The notes beneath the pieces are model-generated. The model saw nothing but the letters and a program-made list of their open reading frames with translations. It was not told the origin of the DNA and did not search any database. A program made the position numbers and the translations under genes. A stretch of 64,000 bases of DNA from Bradyrhizobium roseum (lineage in GTDB: Bacteria > Pseudomonadota > Alphaproteobacteria > Rhizobiales > Xanthobacteraceae): positions 2,418,001 to 2,482,000 of the forward strand of contig NZ_CP129212.1 in assembly GCF_030413175.1 (NCBI RefSeq), written 5' to 3'. The stretch's first letter is position 1. Every line of letters begins with the position of its first letter. Shown piece after piece: positions 1-8,041 of the stretch.

Positions 1-320
1 TAGCGCGCGATCAACGGCCCGATGACGAGGCCGAGCAGGCCGCCGCAGGCGGCGCCGACGATCACCTGCGCCACGGCATCGGTGAGACCCCAGGCGTTGG
101 CGATCAGCGCCACGCCATAGCCGCCAGCCGCGAAGAACAGGCCCTGGCCAAACGAGACGTTGCCGGTGCGCGCCAGCACGACGATGCCGAGCGAGATCAG
201 CGCATTGGAAGCGGCCACCGTCGCCAGCGACAGGGTCCAGGTCGGCAGTACGCGTCCGAACAGCGTCACCGCGACGACCAGCGCGATCATGATCAGGGGA
301 TGCAGATCTTTCCTTGTCAA
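1..320 (-). CDS. Branched-chain amino-acid-type ABC transporter permease, LivM-like (3' part outside window)
   Basis: The N-terminal ~106 residues of an inner-membrane permease run off the left edge. After a short basic start (TRKDLHPL) there are hydrophobic segments, then the motif ARTGNVSFGQGLFFAAGGY, which is characteristic of LivM permeases of the HAAT family. A TTG start at 320 is chosen because GGAAAG lies about 4 bases upstream, just inside the end of the upstream livH-like gene. An ATG overlapping the livH stop would terminate after five codons, and a later ATG exists near 291. It sits 13 bases downstream of the LivH-like gene and is almost certainly cotranscribed with it. The ATPase genes (LivG/LivF) are expected beyond the edge. 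The start is less certain than the family. Confidence 0.85.
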   Translation of the reverse strand, partial: MTRKDLHPLIMIALVVAVTLFGRVLPTWTLSLATVAASNALISLGIVVLARTGNVSFGQGLFFAAGGYGVALIANAWGLTDAVAQVIVGAACGGLLGLVIGPLIAR

Positions 321-333
321 AGGTCTTTCCTCA

Positions 334-1230
334 TCAGATCCGCCTTGCCATCTCGCGCTTGAACAGGCCCTCGGGGCGGAACATCAGCACTGCCGCCATG
401 ATCAGATAGATCATGAACAGCTCGGCCTGCGGCATCAGGTGCACCGACGCCGCGCGCGCCAGCCCGACCAGAAGGGCGCCGACCGCCGCGCCCTCGACGC
501 TGCCCAGCCCTCCGATCACGACGATCGCAAAACTCAGGATGATGACGTCGGAGCTCAGCCCCGGCTGCATCGATATTTTCGGCGCGGTCAGGGCGCCGGC
601 GAGGGCGGCGAGCAGCACCCCGAACGCGAAGGCAATCGCGTAGACGCGGTTGACGCGTACGCCCATGCTGACACTCATTTCCTCGTTATGGATGACGGCG
701 AGCACGATCTTGCCGATCACGGTGCGATTAAGGCCGAACCAGATCGCGAAGCCGATCGCGGCCGAGATCGGTATCAGCACCAGGTCGTAACCGACATAGT
801 AGAGCCCGGCGAATTCGAGATTGCCGAACAGCTCATAGGGCTGCGTCGCATAGATTGGATTGACGCCCCAGATCAGCTTGGTGACGTCCTCCATGATCAG
901 GAATACGGCGTAGGTCACCAGCAGCAGCACCACTTCGTCGCGGCCGTAGAACATCTTCAGGAGGCCGCGCTCCAGCAACCATCCGACCGCGGATGCGATC
1001 AGCGCCACCGCGAGCAGCATCGCGACGAAGCCGACGCTTGGGGGGAGGCCGCGCGCGGCGATCATGGTCACGACGGTCGCCGCGATATACGCGCCCAGCG
1101 CATAAAAGCTGCCATGGGCGATGTTGAGGATCTTCAAGACGCCAAACACCAGCGTGAGCCCGAGGGCGACGACAAACAGCCACGACGCCTGGATCAGGCC
1201 GTCGAGAACGATCGTCAAAAAGAAATTCAT
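334..1230 (-). CDS. Branched-chain amino-acid-type ABC transporter permease, LivH-like
   Basis: A 298-residue integral membrane protein, normal length for LivH, with about eight hydrophobic segments. The N-terminal part contains LNIAHGSFYALGAYIAATVV, the typical LivH signature, and a cytoplasmic-loop segment near residue 195 (RVYAIAFAFGVLLAALAGAL) fits the ATPase-coupling region. It would pair with the LivM-like permease downstream and receive substrate from the binding protein encoded 89 bases upstream. Substrates of this family in soil bacteria go well beyond Leu/Ile/Val and include aromatic and aliphatic acids, so the ligand is open. Confidence 0.92.
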   Translation of the reverse strand: MNFFLTIVLDGLIQASWLFVVALGLTLVFGVLKILNIAHGSFYALGAYIAATVVTMIAARGLPPSVGFVAMLLAVALIASAVGWLLERGLLKMFYGRDEVVLLLVTYAVFLIMEDVTKLIWGVNPIYATQPYELFGNLEFAGLYYVGYDLVLIPISAAIGFAIWFGLNRTVIGKIVLAVIHNEEMSVSMGVRVNRVYAIAFAFGVLLAALAGALTAPKISMQPGLSSDVIILSFAIVVIGGLGSVEGAAVGALLVGLARAASVHLMPQAELFMIYLIMAAVLMFRPEGLFKREMARRI

Positions 1231-1319
1231 GGCGGCGGCGTCACGCAGGTCGTCGGTGGACAGAAAAAGGCGGCGCGAATCCGGTCACGCGCCGCCATGG
1301 GTTCGTCAGATGCCCATGC

Positions 1320-2624
1320 CTAGTCGCACTTGGCGCCCTGCATGCCGCCCTTGATCCAGTCGATCGCCTTCACGCCCGGCGGCGGGTTGACGCATTCGGC
1401 GGCAAAATACTGGATGTCGACGAGGTCGACCCGCTTCAGGTCCGGATTGTACTTGGTGCGGCTGAAGGCGATCGGCTGAATCGCCTGATGGCCGTCGGCG
1501 AGCTTCATCTGGATCAGGCCGCCGGGCGACGGCCACTCCAGCCCGGTCATGGCCGCGACCATTTCATCGGTCGACGGCTTCTTGCCGCCGTTCTTGGCCA
1601 TGGCCTTCTCGACCGCGGCCTTCAATCCGAGGATGGACTGCGTCGCGCGGTAGGCGGCCTGAACCGGATAGACGCCGTTGGCGGCTTCGTACCCCTTGAA
1701 CAGCCAGTCGTTCAGCGGCGATTTCTGCGACATCAGGCCGTAGGCGCCGCGGGCGCCGATGATGGTGCCGTCGGGCATCTTGTCGCCGAGCGGCGGCAGC
1801 ACGTGATCAGCGGCGCTGAATACGAGCTGGCTGCGCTTCGGCAAGCCACGGGGCGCCGATTGCAGGACGAAAGCCTGCAAATCGCCGCCCCACAGGCTGG
1901 AATAGACCACGTCGGAGCCGGCCCCCACCAGCGCGGAAATTTCGGTGCCGTATTGGCCAGCGCCGAATTTCGGCAGCAGGTCCGTCTGCAGCTTGACGCC
2001 GGGATAAAGCTGTTCGGCGGCGGCGATGAAGTCGGCCCGGCTGTCCTGGCCCCAGGCGTAATCCTGGTTGATCGCCGAAAGCGTCGTCATCTTGATGTTC
2101 TTGGCCTTCATGTACCGGATGAGGCCGACATTATCCATCGTGGCATGGGCGGCGGTGCGGAACACGTAGTTGTATTTGGCGTCCTCGAAAATGCGCGGTG
2201 TGCCGCAATCCATCAGCACCAGCATCTTCTTCAGTTCTTCCGCGATCGGTGCGACGGCAAGGCAGTCGCCGGAGCCGATATAGCCGAGCACGACATCGAC
2301 ATTGTCGCGCTGGTAGAGATTGCGCAGTTCCTGCACCTGCTTAGTGGCGCCGCCGTTCTCATCGATGATGACCGGCTCGACCTTGATGCCGCCGAAGCCG
2401 ACCTTCTCATAGGGCGCGGGGGCGGCACCCTTGTTCAACTGATCGATGACGAACTGCGCGCCGTTGCGCGCGGGGACGCCAAAGCTGTCCGCCGCCGGGC
2501 CGGAAAGAAAGGTCACGATGCCGAGCTTGAAAGTTTCCTGTGCAGCTGCCGGAGCCACCAGCGCGAACGATGCCGCGACGGATGCAAGAATGGCAGCACG
2601 GTTAGCCCGCCGAAAACGGTTCAT
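1320..2624 (-). CDS. ABC transporter periplasmic substrate-binding protein (LivK/Peripla_BP_6 type)
   Basis: A 434-residue protein with a clear Sec signal peptide (basic NRFRRANR, hydrophobic core, AAA-Q cleavage near residue 28). The mature start FKLGIVTFLSGPAADSFG is the type I periplasmic-binding fold seen in the HAAT family. The start is supported by GGAGGGAGGAAATC directly before the ATG. It is upstream of and co-directional with the two permeases, so it should be their binding protein. Two cysteine-bearing stretches (SGDCLAV and MDCGTPR) suggest a disulfide. The ligand is unknown; the neighbouring TRAP system and cyclase point to an organic acid or its amide rather than a plain amino acid, which is inference. 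Confidence 0.9.
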   Translation of the reverse strand: MNRFRRANRAAILASVAASFALVAPAAAQETFKLGIVTFLSGPAADSFGVPARNGAQFVIDQLNKGAAPAPYEKVGFGGIKVEPVIIDENGGATKQVQELRNLYQRDNVDVVLGYIGSGDCLAVAPIAEELKKMLVLMDCGTPRIFEDAKYNYVFRTAAHATMDNVGLIRYMKAKNIKMTTLSAINQDYAWGQDSRADFIAAAEQLYPGVKLQTDLLPKFGAGQYGTEISALVGAGSDVVYSSLWGGDLQAFVLQSAPRGLPKRSQLVFSAADHVLPPLGDKMPDGTIIGARGAYGLMSQKSPLNDWLFKGYEAANGVYPVQAAYRATQSILGLKAAVEKAMAKNGGKKPSTDEMVAAMTGLEWPSPGGLIQMKLADGHQAIQPIAFSRTKYNPDLKRVDLVDIQYFAAECVNPPPGVKAIDWIKGGMQGAKCD

Positions 2625-2786
2625 GATTTCCTCCCTCCGATGCCGGCGGTTGTTCCCGCCCGATTATCCGCGCCGCTTTTAGCCAGCGTCGGCCTCACTG
2701 ACCAGAGCTTAGGGAAGCTTTGACGGCCCGTCCATACGCGGGCCTGGGAGGGGAAGGGGCGTGGCAGCGGCGTGATGCCGCTCCAC

Positions 2787-3473
2787 TCACATGTCGAACA
2801 CGGCAACCGCGCGGATCGGCGAGGCCGTCCCGCCGCGCCACTTCATCGGCAGGCCGATGAAGGTGAACGGGCCGCTTCCAAGCAGCGCTTCGAGATTGCA
2901 CAGGCTCTCGATATGGGTGATGTCGAGGTCGAGACAGGCCTTGTGCACGAGGGCATTGACCTTGCCTTCCGGTCCCGGCCGCATCGAATCGATGCCGAAA
3001 TGCACGACGCCCTGCTGCGCCAGCCATTCGGTGCCAGCGACGTTCACGCCGGAATTGTCGCTCGAATATTCCTTGCGGGGGAATGTTCGCTCATGGTGAC
3101 CGGTACATAGCAGGACGGTGCCACCCTTCGGCACCGGCGTACCGGCCTTTGCCGCCGCCGCTTCCAGATCGGCAGGCCCAATCTCGGCGCGCGGCGCAAT
3201 ATGGCGCAGATCGATGCAGATGCCCGGCACGATGCATTTTTCCAGCGGATACTGGTCAATCGAAATGCCGCCCGGTCCGAAATGCCGGGGCGCGTCGATA
3301 TGGGTGCCGGCATGGTCCACCATGGAGATGAACATCGATGCCAGCCCGTGCACATTGCCGGACTCGGCAAAGGATTCTTCGTGGGTCTTCCAGACCCCAT
3401 GCATGACCGGCGGGTGGCCGGGATAGCTCGGGGTGCGGTGATAGAGCTCTCTCGAGAGGTCGACGATCTTCAC
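2787..3473 (-). CDS. Cyclase family protein (kynurenine formamidase-like metal hydrolase)
   Basis: A 228-residue enzyme of the cyclase/KynB family, metal-dependent hydrolases or lyases acting on amides, lactones and formylated aromatics. The metal-binding signature HAGTHIDAPRHF is present around residues 60-72. The GTG start at 3473 is preferred over more upstream frames because GGAGGAGATACCGC precedes it with good spacing and the protein then begins KIVDLSRELYHRTPSYPGHP, the normal family N-terminus. It lies 37 bases downstream of the TRAP large permease and 162 bases before the ABC binding protein, so it may process what either importer delivers. Nothing here shows true kynurenine formamidase activity and no tryptophan genes are nearby. 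Confidence 0.87.
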   Translation of the reverse strand: MKIVDLSRELYHRTPSYPGHPPVMHGVWKTHEESFAESGNVHGLASMFISMVDHAGTHIDAPRHFGPGGISIDQYPLEKCIVPGICIDLRHIAPRAEIGPADLEAAAAKAGTPVPKGGTVLLCTGHHERTFPRKEYSSDNSGVNVAGTEWLAQQGVVHFGIDSMRPGPEGKVNALVHKACLDLDITHIESLCNLEALLGSGPFTFIGLPMKWRGGTASPIRAVAVFDM

Positions 3474-3510
3474 GCGGTATCTCCTCCGCCCGCGAAAGGC
3501 GGCGCCTTTG

Positions 3511-4800
3511 CTAGAACCCGAATGCCCTCGGCAGCGCGAGCGACAGCCACGGCACATAGGTCACGATCATCAGCACCGTAAACATCACGTAATAGAATGG
3601 CCAGATGCCGCGCATCACTTCGTCGACCGACACCTTGCCGATGGCGCAGCCGACGAACAGCGTGGTTCCGACCGGCGGCGTCAACAGGCCGATGCCGAGA
3701 TTGAGCAGCATGACGATGCCGAAATGTACGGGATCGATGCCAAAGCTCTTTACGACGGGCAGCAGGATCGGCGTGCAGATCAGCAACAGAGGCGCGAGAT
3801 CGAGCGCGGTTCCCAGCACCAGCAGCATGATGTTCAGCCACATCAGCAGCACGTATTTGTTGCTGGAGATGGCGACAAAGAACTCGGTCATCTTGGCCGG
3901 CATCTGCATCAGCGCGGCGACATAACCGAAGCACGATGCGGTGGCGACCAGCGTCAGCACCATCGCCACCGTCTGCAGCGTCTTGTAGACGAGCAGTGGC
4001 AATTCGGACCATTTGTAGTCGCGATAGATGAACATGGTGACGAAGAACGCCCAGACGCACGCGACGGCGCCGGCCTCGATCGGCGTGAACACGCCGGTGA
4101 GGATGCCGCCGAGCACGATCACCAGCGTCACGATCCCCCATACGGCGTCGCCGAGCATCTTGACCGCCTGTTTGATCGGGACCGGTTCGCCCTTGGGGTG
4201 CTTGTCGCGATAGGCGTAGAACAGGCAGAGCAGCATCAGCGAGAAGCCCAGCAGCAACCCGGGAACCACGCCGGCCAGGAACAGGCTCGTGATCGAGACC
4301 ACGCCGCCGGTCGCCAGCGAATAGATCACCGAGTTGTGGCTCGGCGGAATGATGATCGCCTGCAGCGAGGCGCTGATCGTCACGTTGGTTGCGAACACCC
4401 GCGGATAACCTTTTTCGGCCATCTGGGGAATCATCACCGAGCCGATCGCGGAGGTGTCCGCAACCGACGATCCGGAGATGCCGCTCATGATCGTGGTCGC
4501 GAGAATGTTGACCTGCGAGAGGCCGCCGCGCATGCGCGTGAAGCCGACGACGACGGCGGCAAAATCGACCAGTCGCCGCGCCATGCCGCCTTCGGCCATG
4601 ATGGCGCCGGCCAGCACGAAGAACGGGATGGTCAGCATCGAGACCTTGCCGACGCCGCTGGCGAATTGCTGCATCACCGCGCCGACCGGCAGGTCGATCC
4701 ACAGTGCGCCGACCAGCGCGGACAGTGCCAGCGCATAGGCGATCGGCATACCGATCGCAAAGAACAAGCACATGCTGAGAAGCAGGACCGCAATATCCAT
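3511..4800 (-). CDS. TRAP transporter large permease, DctM-like
   Basis: A 429-residue inner-membrane protein with the repeated hydrophobic architecture and length of DctM. Recognisable family stretches include PFFVLAGAIMAEGGMARRLV near residue 60, NILATTIMSGISGSSVADTS near residue 97 and GLLTPPVGTTLFVGCAIGKV near residue 370. It is the ion-coupled transport subunit of the tripartite carboxylate importer encoded with the DctQ- and DctP-like genes just upstream. Six bases separate it from the DctQ-like gene, so the two are surely cotranscribed. The substrate is expected to be a carboxylate or sulfonate. Confidence 0.95.
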   Translation of the reverse strand: MDIAVLLLSMCLFFAIGMPIAYALALSALVGALWIDLPVGAVMQQFASGVGKVSMLTIPFFVLAGAIMAEGGMARRLVDFAAVVVGFTRMRGGLSQVNILATTIMSGISGSSVADTSAIGSVMIPQMAEKGYPRVFATNVTISASLQAIIIPPSHNSVIYSLATGGVVSITSLFLAGVVPGLLLGFSLMLLCLFYAYRDKHPKGEPVPIKQAVKMLGDAVWGIVTLVIVLGGILTGVFTPIEAGAVACVWAFFVTMFIYRDYKWSELPLLVYKTLQTVAMVLTLVATASCFGYVAALMQMPAKMTEFFVAISSNKYVLLMWLNIMLLVLGTALDLAPLLLICTPILLPVVKSFGIDPVHFGIVMLLNLGIGLLTPPVGTTLFVGCAIGKVSVDEVMRGIWPFYYVMFTVLMIVTYVPWLSLALPRAFGF

Positions 4801-4806
4801 GGCTGT

Positions 4807-5328
4807 TTACTCGACCGGTACGTGGGCGTCTGCGCCGTCACGCGGCGGCGGACCGATGGTCAGGCGTTCGACGACGAACAGCAGCATCATGGCGCCGCTG
4901 ATCACGATGGGCAGGTAAGTGATGCCGACCGACAGCCACGGAAATTCGTCGACCGAATTGTCCCAGGTGGTGTGAACCAGCCGCATGCCCCAAACCACCA
5001 TGAAGATCGCGATCACGCCCATCAACACTTCGCTTAGGAAGAGGGAGGCGCGGCGCAGGGGCGGCGGCAGCAGGTCGGTACCGACCGTCATGTTCATGTG
5101 GATGCGCTGACGATAGCAGTTGGCCGAGCCGATGAAGGTGATGGCCACAGTCAACAGCACGGCCATCGGCTCTGGCCATGACGATGCGCTATTCAGGACA
5201 TAGCGGGTATAGACGGCCCACGGAATCACCGCCGAGACCAGCACCAGCGCCACGCAGGCGATCCCGGCGCCGGTCCAGTAGACCGCATCGTTCACACGCC
5301 GGAAAATTCCGGCCGCAGAATTGGACAT
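4807..5328 (-). CDS. TRAP transporter small permease, DctQ-like
   Basis: A 173-residue membrane protein with four predicted hydrophobic segments (beginning near residues 17, 55, 94 and 133), the standard DctQ layout. The motif SWPEPMAVLLTVAITFIGSANCYR is family-like. It joins the DctM-like permease downstream to form the membrane part of the transporter. It lies 96 bases after the binding-protein gene and 6 bases before the large permease. The C-terminal tail is short and acidic (ADAHVPVE) with no added domain. Confidence 0.92.
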   Translation of the reverse strand: MSNSAAGIFRRVNDAVYWTGAGIACVALVLVSAVIPWAVYTRYVLNSASSWPEPMAVLLTVAITFIGSANCYRQRIHMNMTVGTDLLPPPLRRASLFLSEVLMGVIAIFMVVWGMRLVHTTWDNSVDEFPWLSVGITYLPIVISGAMMLLFVVERLTIGPPPRDGADAHVPVE

Positions 5329-5424
5329 TTTGACCTCAGGAAATGCGCTTCAATCGCCTCGGCAGGCGCGGATGCGGGTGCCCGGAACGGAGTCCGGCCA
5401 CCCGCTGAGTTGGCGCGCGGCGCG

Positions 5425-6426
5425 CTAGTTCACCGCCTCGATGCGCTTGACCATCGCGGCATATTTCGCGCCGTATTTGTCCCAGACCGGCTTGACGGCT
5501 TCCTGGAACGGCTTCTTGTCGATCTCGGTGATGATCTCGGTGCCGGAGGCCTTCATCTTCTCGATCGCGGCGTTCTCCGCCTCGTACCAGAGCACGCGCT
5601 GCTCCTGCTGGGCCTCCTTGGCCACTTTCTTGACCAGCGTCTGATCGTCCGGCGTCAACTTTTGCCAGGAGATGCGCGAAAACACGAGCAGCTCCGGAAT
5701 GATCAGGTGCTCGGTCATCGTAAAGTACTTGGCGACCTGGTTGTGGTTCTGCGCGACGAACGACGGTGGATTGTTCTCGGCGCCGTCGACCACGCCGGTC
5801 TGCATCGAGCTGAACACCTGGTCGAAGCCCAGCGCGACACCATTGCCGCCCAGCGCGTTCATGGTGTCGACGAACAGCGGATTACCCATCATGCGGACCT
5901 TGAGGCCCTTGAGGTCGGCGATGGTCCGGATCGGCCGCTTGTTGTTGTAGACGTTGCGCGAGCCTGCGTTCATCCAGCACAGCGCGATCAGGCCGGTCTT
6001 TTCGGTGTTGGAGATCTTGGCCAGCAGCTCGTCGCCGATCTCGCCGTCGATCACCTTCTCCATGTGTTTTGAGTTGCGGAACACGAACGGCATGTTGAAG
6101 ACATTGACGTCGTCGACGACCGGGCCGACCGCGCCGACCGAAATGCGCGCGATCTGCAGCGCGCCGAGCTGGGCCTGCTCGATCATCTCCTTTTCGCCGC
6201 CGAGCTGCATCGACGGGAACATCTGGATCGTCAGCCGGCCGTTGGTGGCGGCTTCCAGCTTCTTGCCCATGCGGACGACGGCCTCGACCGTCGGATAGCC
6301 CAGCGGATGAACGTCGGAAGCCTTCAGCACCATTTTCGTCTGCGCAAGGGCGGATGACAGTGGCGCTGTGGTCGCCATCGTGGCGCCAAGCCCGGCGCTC
6401 AACTTGATGAAGTCGCGGCGTTTCAT
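5425..6426 (-). CDS. TRAP transporter solute-binding protein, DctP-like
   Basis: A 333-residue periplasmic binding protein with a Tat-type signal (KRRDFIKLSAG, then a hydrophobic stretch and ALA-Q cleavage). The start at 6426 is chosen over one five codons upstream because GGGAGGG precedes it and the Tat motif then sits at the N-terminus. DctP hallmarks include LKASDVHPLGYPTVEAV at the mature start and the region near residue 165 (IADLKGLKVRMMGNPLFVDT) with the Arg that usually clamps the substrate carboxylate. It is the first transporter gene after the GntR regulator, 46 bases away, and is probably controlled by it. The exact ligand cannot be read from the sequence. Confidence 0.94.
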   Translation of the reverse strand: MKRRDFIKLSAGLGATMATTAPLSSALAQTKMVLKASDVHPLGYPTVEAVVRMGKKLEAATNGRLTIQMFPSMQLGGEKEMIEQAQLGALQIARISVGAVGPVVDDVNVFNMPFVFRNSKHMEKVIDGEIGDELLAKISNTEKTGLIALCWMNAGSRNVYNNKRPIRTIADLKGLKVRMMGNPLFVDTMNALGGNGVALGFDQVFSSMQTGVVDGAENNPPSFVAQNHNQVAKYFTMTEHLIIPELLVFSRISWQKLTPDDQTLVKKVAKEAQQEQRVLWYEAENAAIEKMKASGTEIITEIDKKPFQEAVKPVWDKYGAKYAAMVKRIEAVN

Positions 6427-6472
6427 GGTATTCCCTCCCAAGGTTGTTTATCGTTTTATGGACTTCCGAACT

Positions 6473-7216
6473 CTAGTCTCGCTCTTCGAAGTACTCCGGA
6501 TTGATGTGCTGCGTTGCCGAGATGTTTTCGAGCAGGCTCGCGAGATGGATCTCCATCGCCCGCCTTGCGCCTTCCGCGTCATGTGCCTCGATCGCGTCGA
6601 GCACGGCCGCGTGCTCGACGATCACTTTTGCGATTCGCCCGCGTTGGGGCAAGGTGAGCCGGCGATAGCGGTCGACATGGACTTTTACCTGCTGGATATA
6701 TTTCCAGATGCCCGGATAGCCGGCGACCTCAGCGACTTCAGCATGAAACGCCTCGTCGGCCTGATGGAACGCGTCGCTGTCGCCGGCCACACTGGCCTCG
6801 CGCTGGCGTTCCAGGATCGACTGCAGCGACAATATCTGGCTCGACGTCGCGCGTTCGGCGGCGAGCCGCGCCGTGGTCTCCTCCAGCGCCTTGCGGATGA
6901 TGATGGCCTCGGGCAGCGCCGCCACCGGAATACGCGCGACGAAGATGCCGGACTGCGGATAGATCTCCAGCAGGCCTTCATCCGATAATTTGAGAATGGC
7001 CTCGCGCACGGGCGTGCGGCTCACGCCGTAGGCGAGGGCGATCGTCGCTTCCGAGATCGCCTCGCCGGGGCGGCGCTGCAGCGACACCAGTTCGCTGCGA
7101 AGATCGGAATAGATTCTTGACGCCGTCGTCGCCGTGCGCGGCCTGCCGTTGCGGCGCGGGCCGGCGGCCATTCGGCGAACCTTCGGTTCGGCCTTCTTCG
7201 ATGCGCGGACAGGCAT
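6473..7216 (-). CDS. GntR-family transcriptional regulator (FadR/FCD subfamily)
   Basis: A 247-residue regulator with a basic, Arg/Lys-rich N-terminal extension of about 28 residues. A winged helix-turn-helix follows (around residues 35-100, with AYGVSRTPVREAILKL as the recognition region), and then an all-helical FCD ligand domain to the end. FCD domains usually bind small organic acids through metal-coordinating Asp/His residues, and suitable residues occur (HQADEAFHAEV, and a His near HAAVLDAI). It is the first gene of a minus-strand run that continues with the TRAP genes, so it likely senses the transported compound or a product of it. A perfect short palindrome lies 17 bases upstream of the start. 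Confidence 0.92.
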   Translation of the reverse strand: MPVRASKKAEPKVRRMAAGPRRNGRPRTATTASRIYSDLRSELVSLQRRPGEAISEATIALAYGVSRTPVREAILKLSDEGLLEIYPQSGIFVARIPVAALPEAIIIRKALEETTARLAAERATSSQILSLQSILERQREASVAGDSDAFHQADEAFHAEVAEVAGYPGIWKYIQQVKVHVDRYRRLTLPQRGRIAKVIVEHAAVLDAIEAHDAEGARRAMEIHLASLLENISATQHINPEYFEERD

Positions 7217-7232
7217 GACGTTTCCCCGATTG

Positions 7233-7246
7233 ATATATTAGTATAT
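7233..7246. promoter_or_regulatory. Palindrome ATATA-N4-TATAT, candidate GntR operator
   Basis: An AT-rich perfect inverted repeat (ATATA TTAG TATAT) stands out in a GC-rich context, 17 bases upstream of the GntR-family start codon. Many GntR proteins bind short AT-rich palindromes overlapping their own promoters. This one is well placed for autoregulation and for control of the downstream TRAP genes. It is a prediction from position and symmetry only. Confidence 0.45.
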
Positions 7247-7336
7247 GAATCTGTCTTGGCAATCGGAAATCAACCCGTGCGAGTGGATTGCGCCGCGCGC
7301 GCGGCGGTTCATCCAATCGTTGGAGTCTGCGTCGGC

Positions 7337-8041
7337 CTAGTGGCCGCTGACGAAGCCGGCGCGCCTGCGCTGTTGCTGCTGTCCCGCGCCGGTCAGCAAG
7401 GCGATCAGATCCCGCGCCTGCTGCGGATGGGCGGCGGCGGCCGCGACGCCTGCCGTGTAGGTGGTTGCGAGTTCGCAACCCGGAGGCAGAGCACCGGAAA
7501 GGGTCACGGCGGCGGTGGAGATGATTTCGGTCGATTGCGTGCACCCGATCGGACGCTGCGCCTTGGATGCGGCCAGTTCGCGCATCGCGGTCGCGCCGTT
7601 CGGAAAGATCCTGAGGCGGTCGGCGACCTCGTCGGCGATGCCGAGCTGTTGCAGGACATTGGCAACATGAATTCCGGCGGTCGATGCCTTGGTGTCCGGC
7701 ACAAAGATCGCATCGGATTCCAGCAACGTCCGGCGCAAGTCGTCGGCATCCTTGACGTTGGCTTGGGGATCGCCGGTGCGGACGGCGAGCGCGGTTTCGA
7801 CCAAGCCGATATCGGCAATCGTTGCGGCGACGATCAGCTTCTCCTCCGCCAGTCTGGCGAGAAGCGCTGCGGTCAGGATGACGAGGTCCGACGGCGTGCC
7901 CTTGCGCAATCTGTCGGCCATGATGCCGACCGCGCCGAATTCGCCCGCAATTTCGAAGCCGGTCTGGGCCTTGAAATCAAGTGCAAGGCTTCCGACCAGC
8001 CCCTGCGCCGCGCCCCCGCTCAGGATCTTCAGCGTATTCAT
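7337..8041 (-). CDS. Molybdate-binding-protein-like (ModA/PBP type II) protein without signal peptide
   Basis: A 234-residue protein with the two-lobed type II binding fold seen in ModA-like proteins. It starts directly with MNTLKILSGGAAQGLVGSLA, a mature-type N-terminus, and contains GVGIMADRLRKGTPSDLVIL-like and PDTKASTAGIH segments typical of that fold. No export signal is visible, which is unusual for a binding protein. Its ATG shares a base with the stop of the molybdenum hydroxylase large subunit (TGATG; a GTG one codon upstream is an alternative), so the two are translationally coupled. A role in cofactor supply, sensing or maturation of the enzyme is an inference. Homologs of this kind are often left as substrate-binding domain-containing proteins. 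Confidence 0.75.
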   Translation of the reverse strand: MNTLKILSGGAAQGLVGSLALDFKAQTGFEIAGEFGAVGIMADRLRKGTPSDLVILTAALLARLAEEKLIVAATIADIGLVETALAVRTGDPQANVKDADDLRRTLLESDAIFVPDTKASTAGIHVANVLQQLGIADEVADRLRIFPNGATAMRELAASKAQRPIGCTQSTEIISTAAVTLSGALPPGCELATTYTAGVAAAAAHPQQARDLIALLTGAGQQQQRRRAGFVSGH

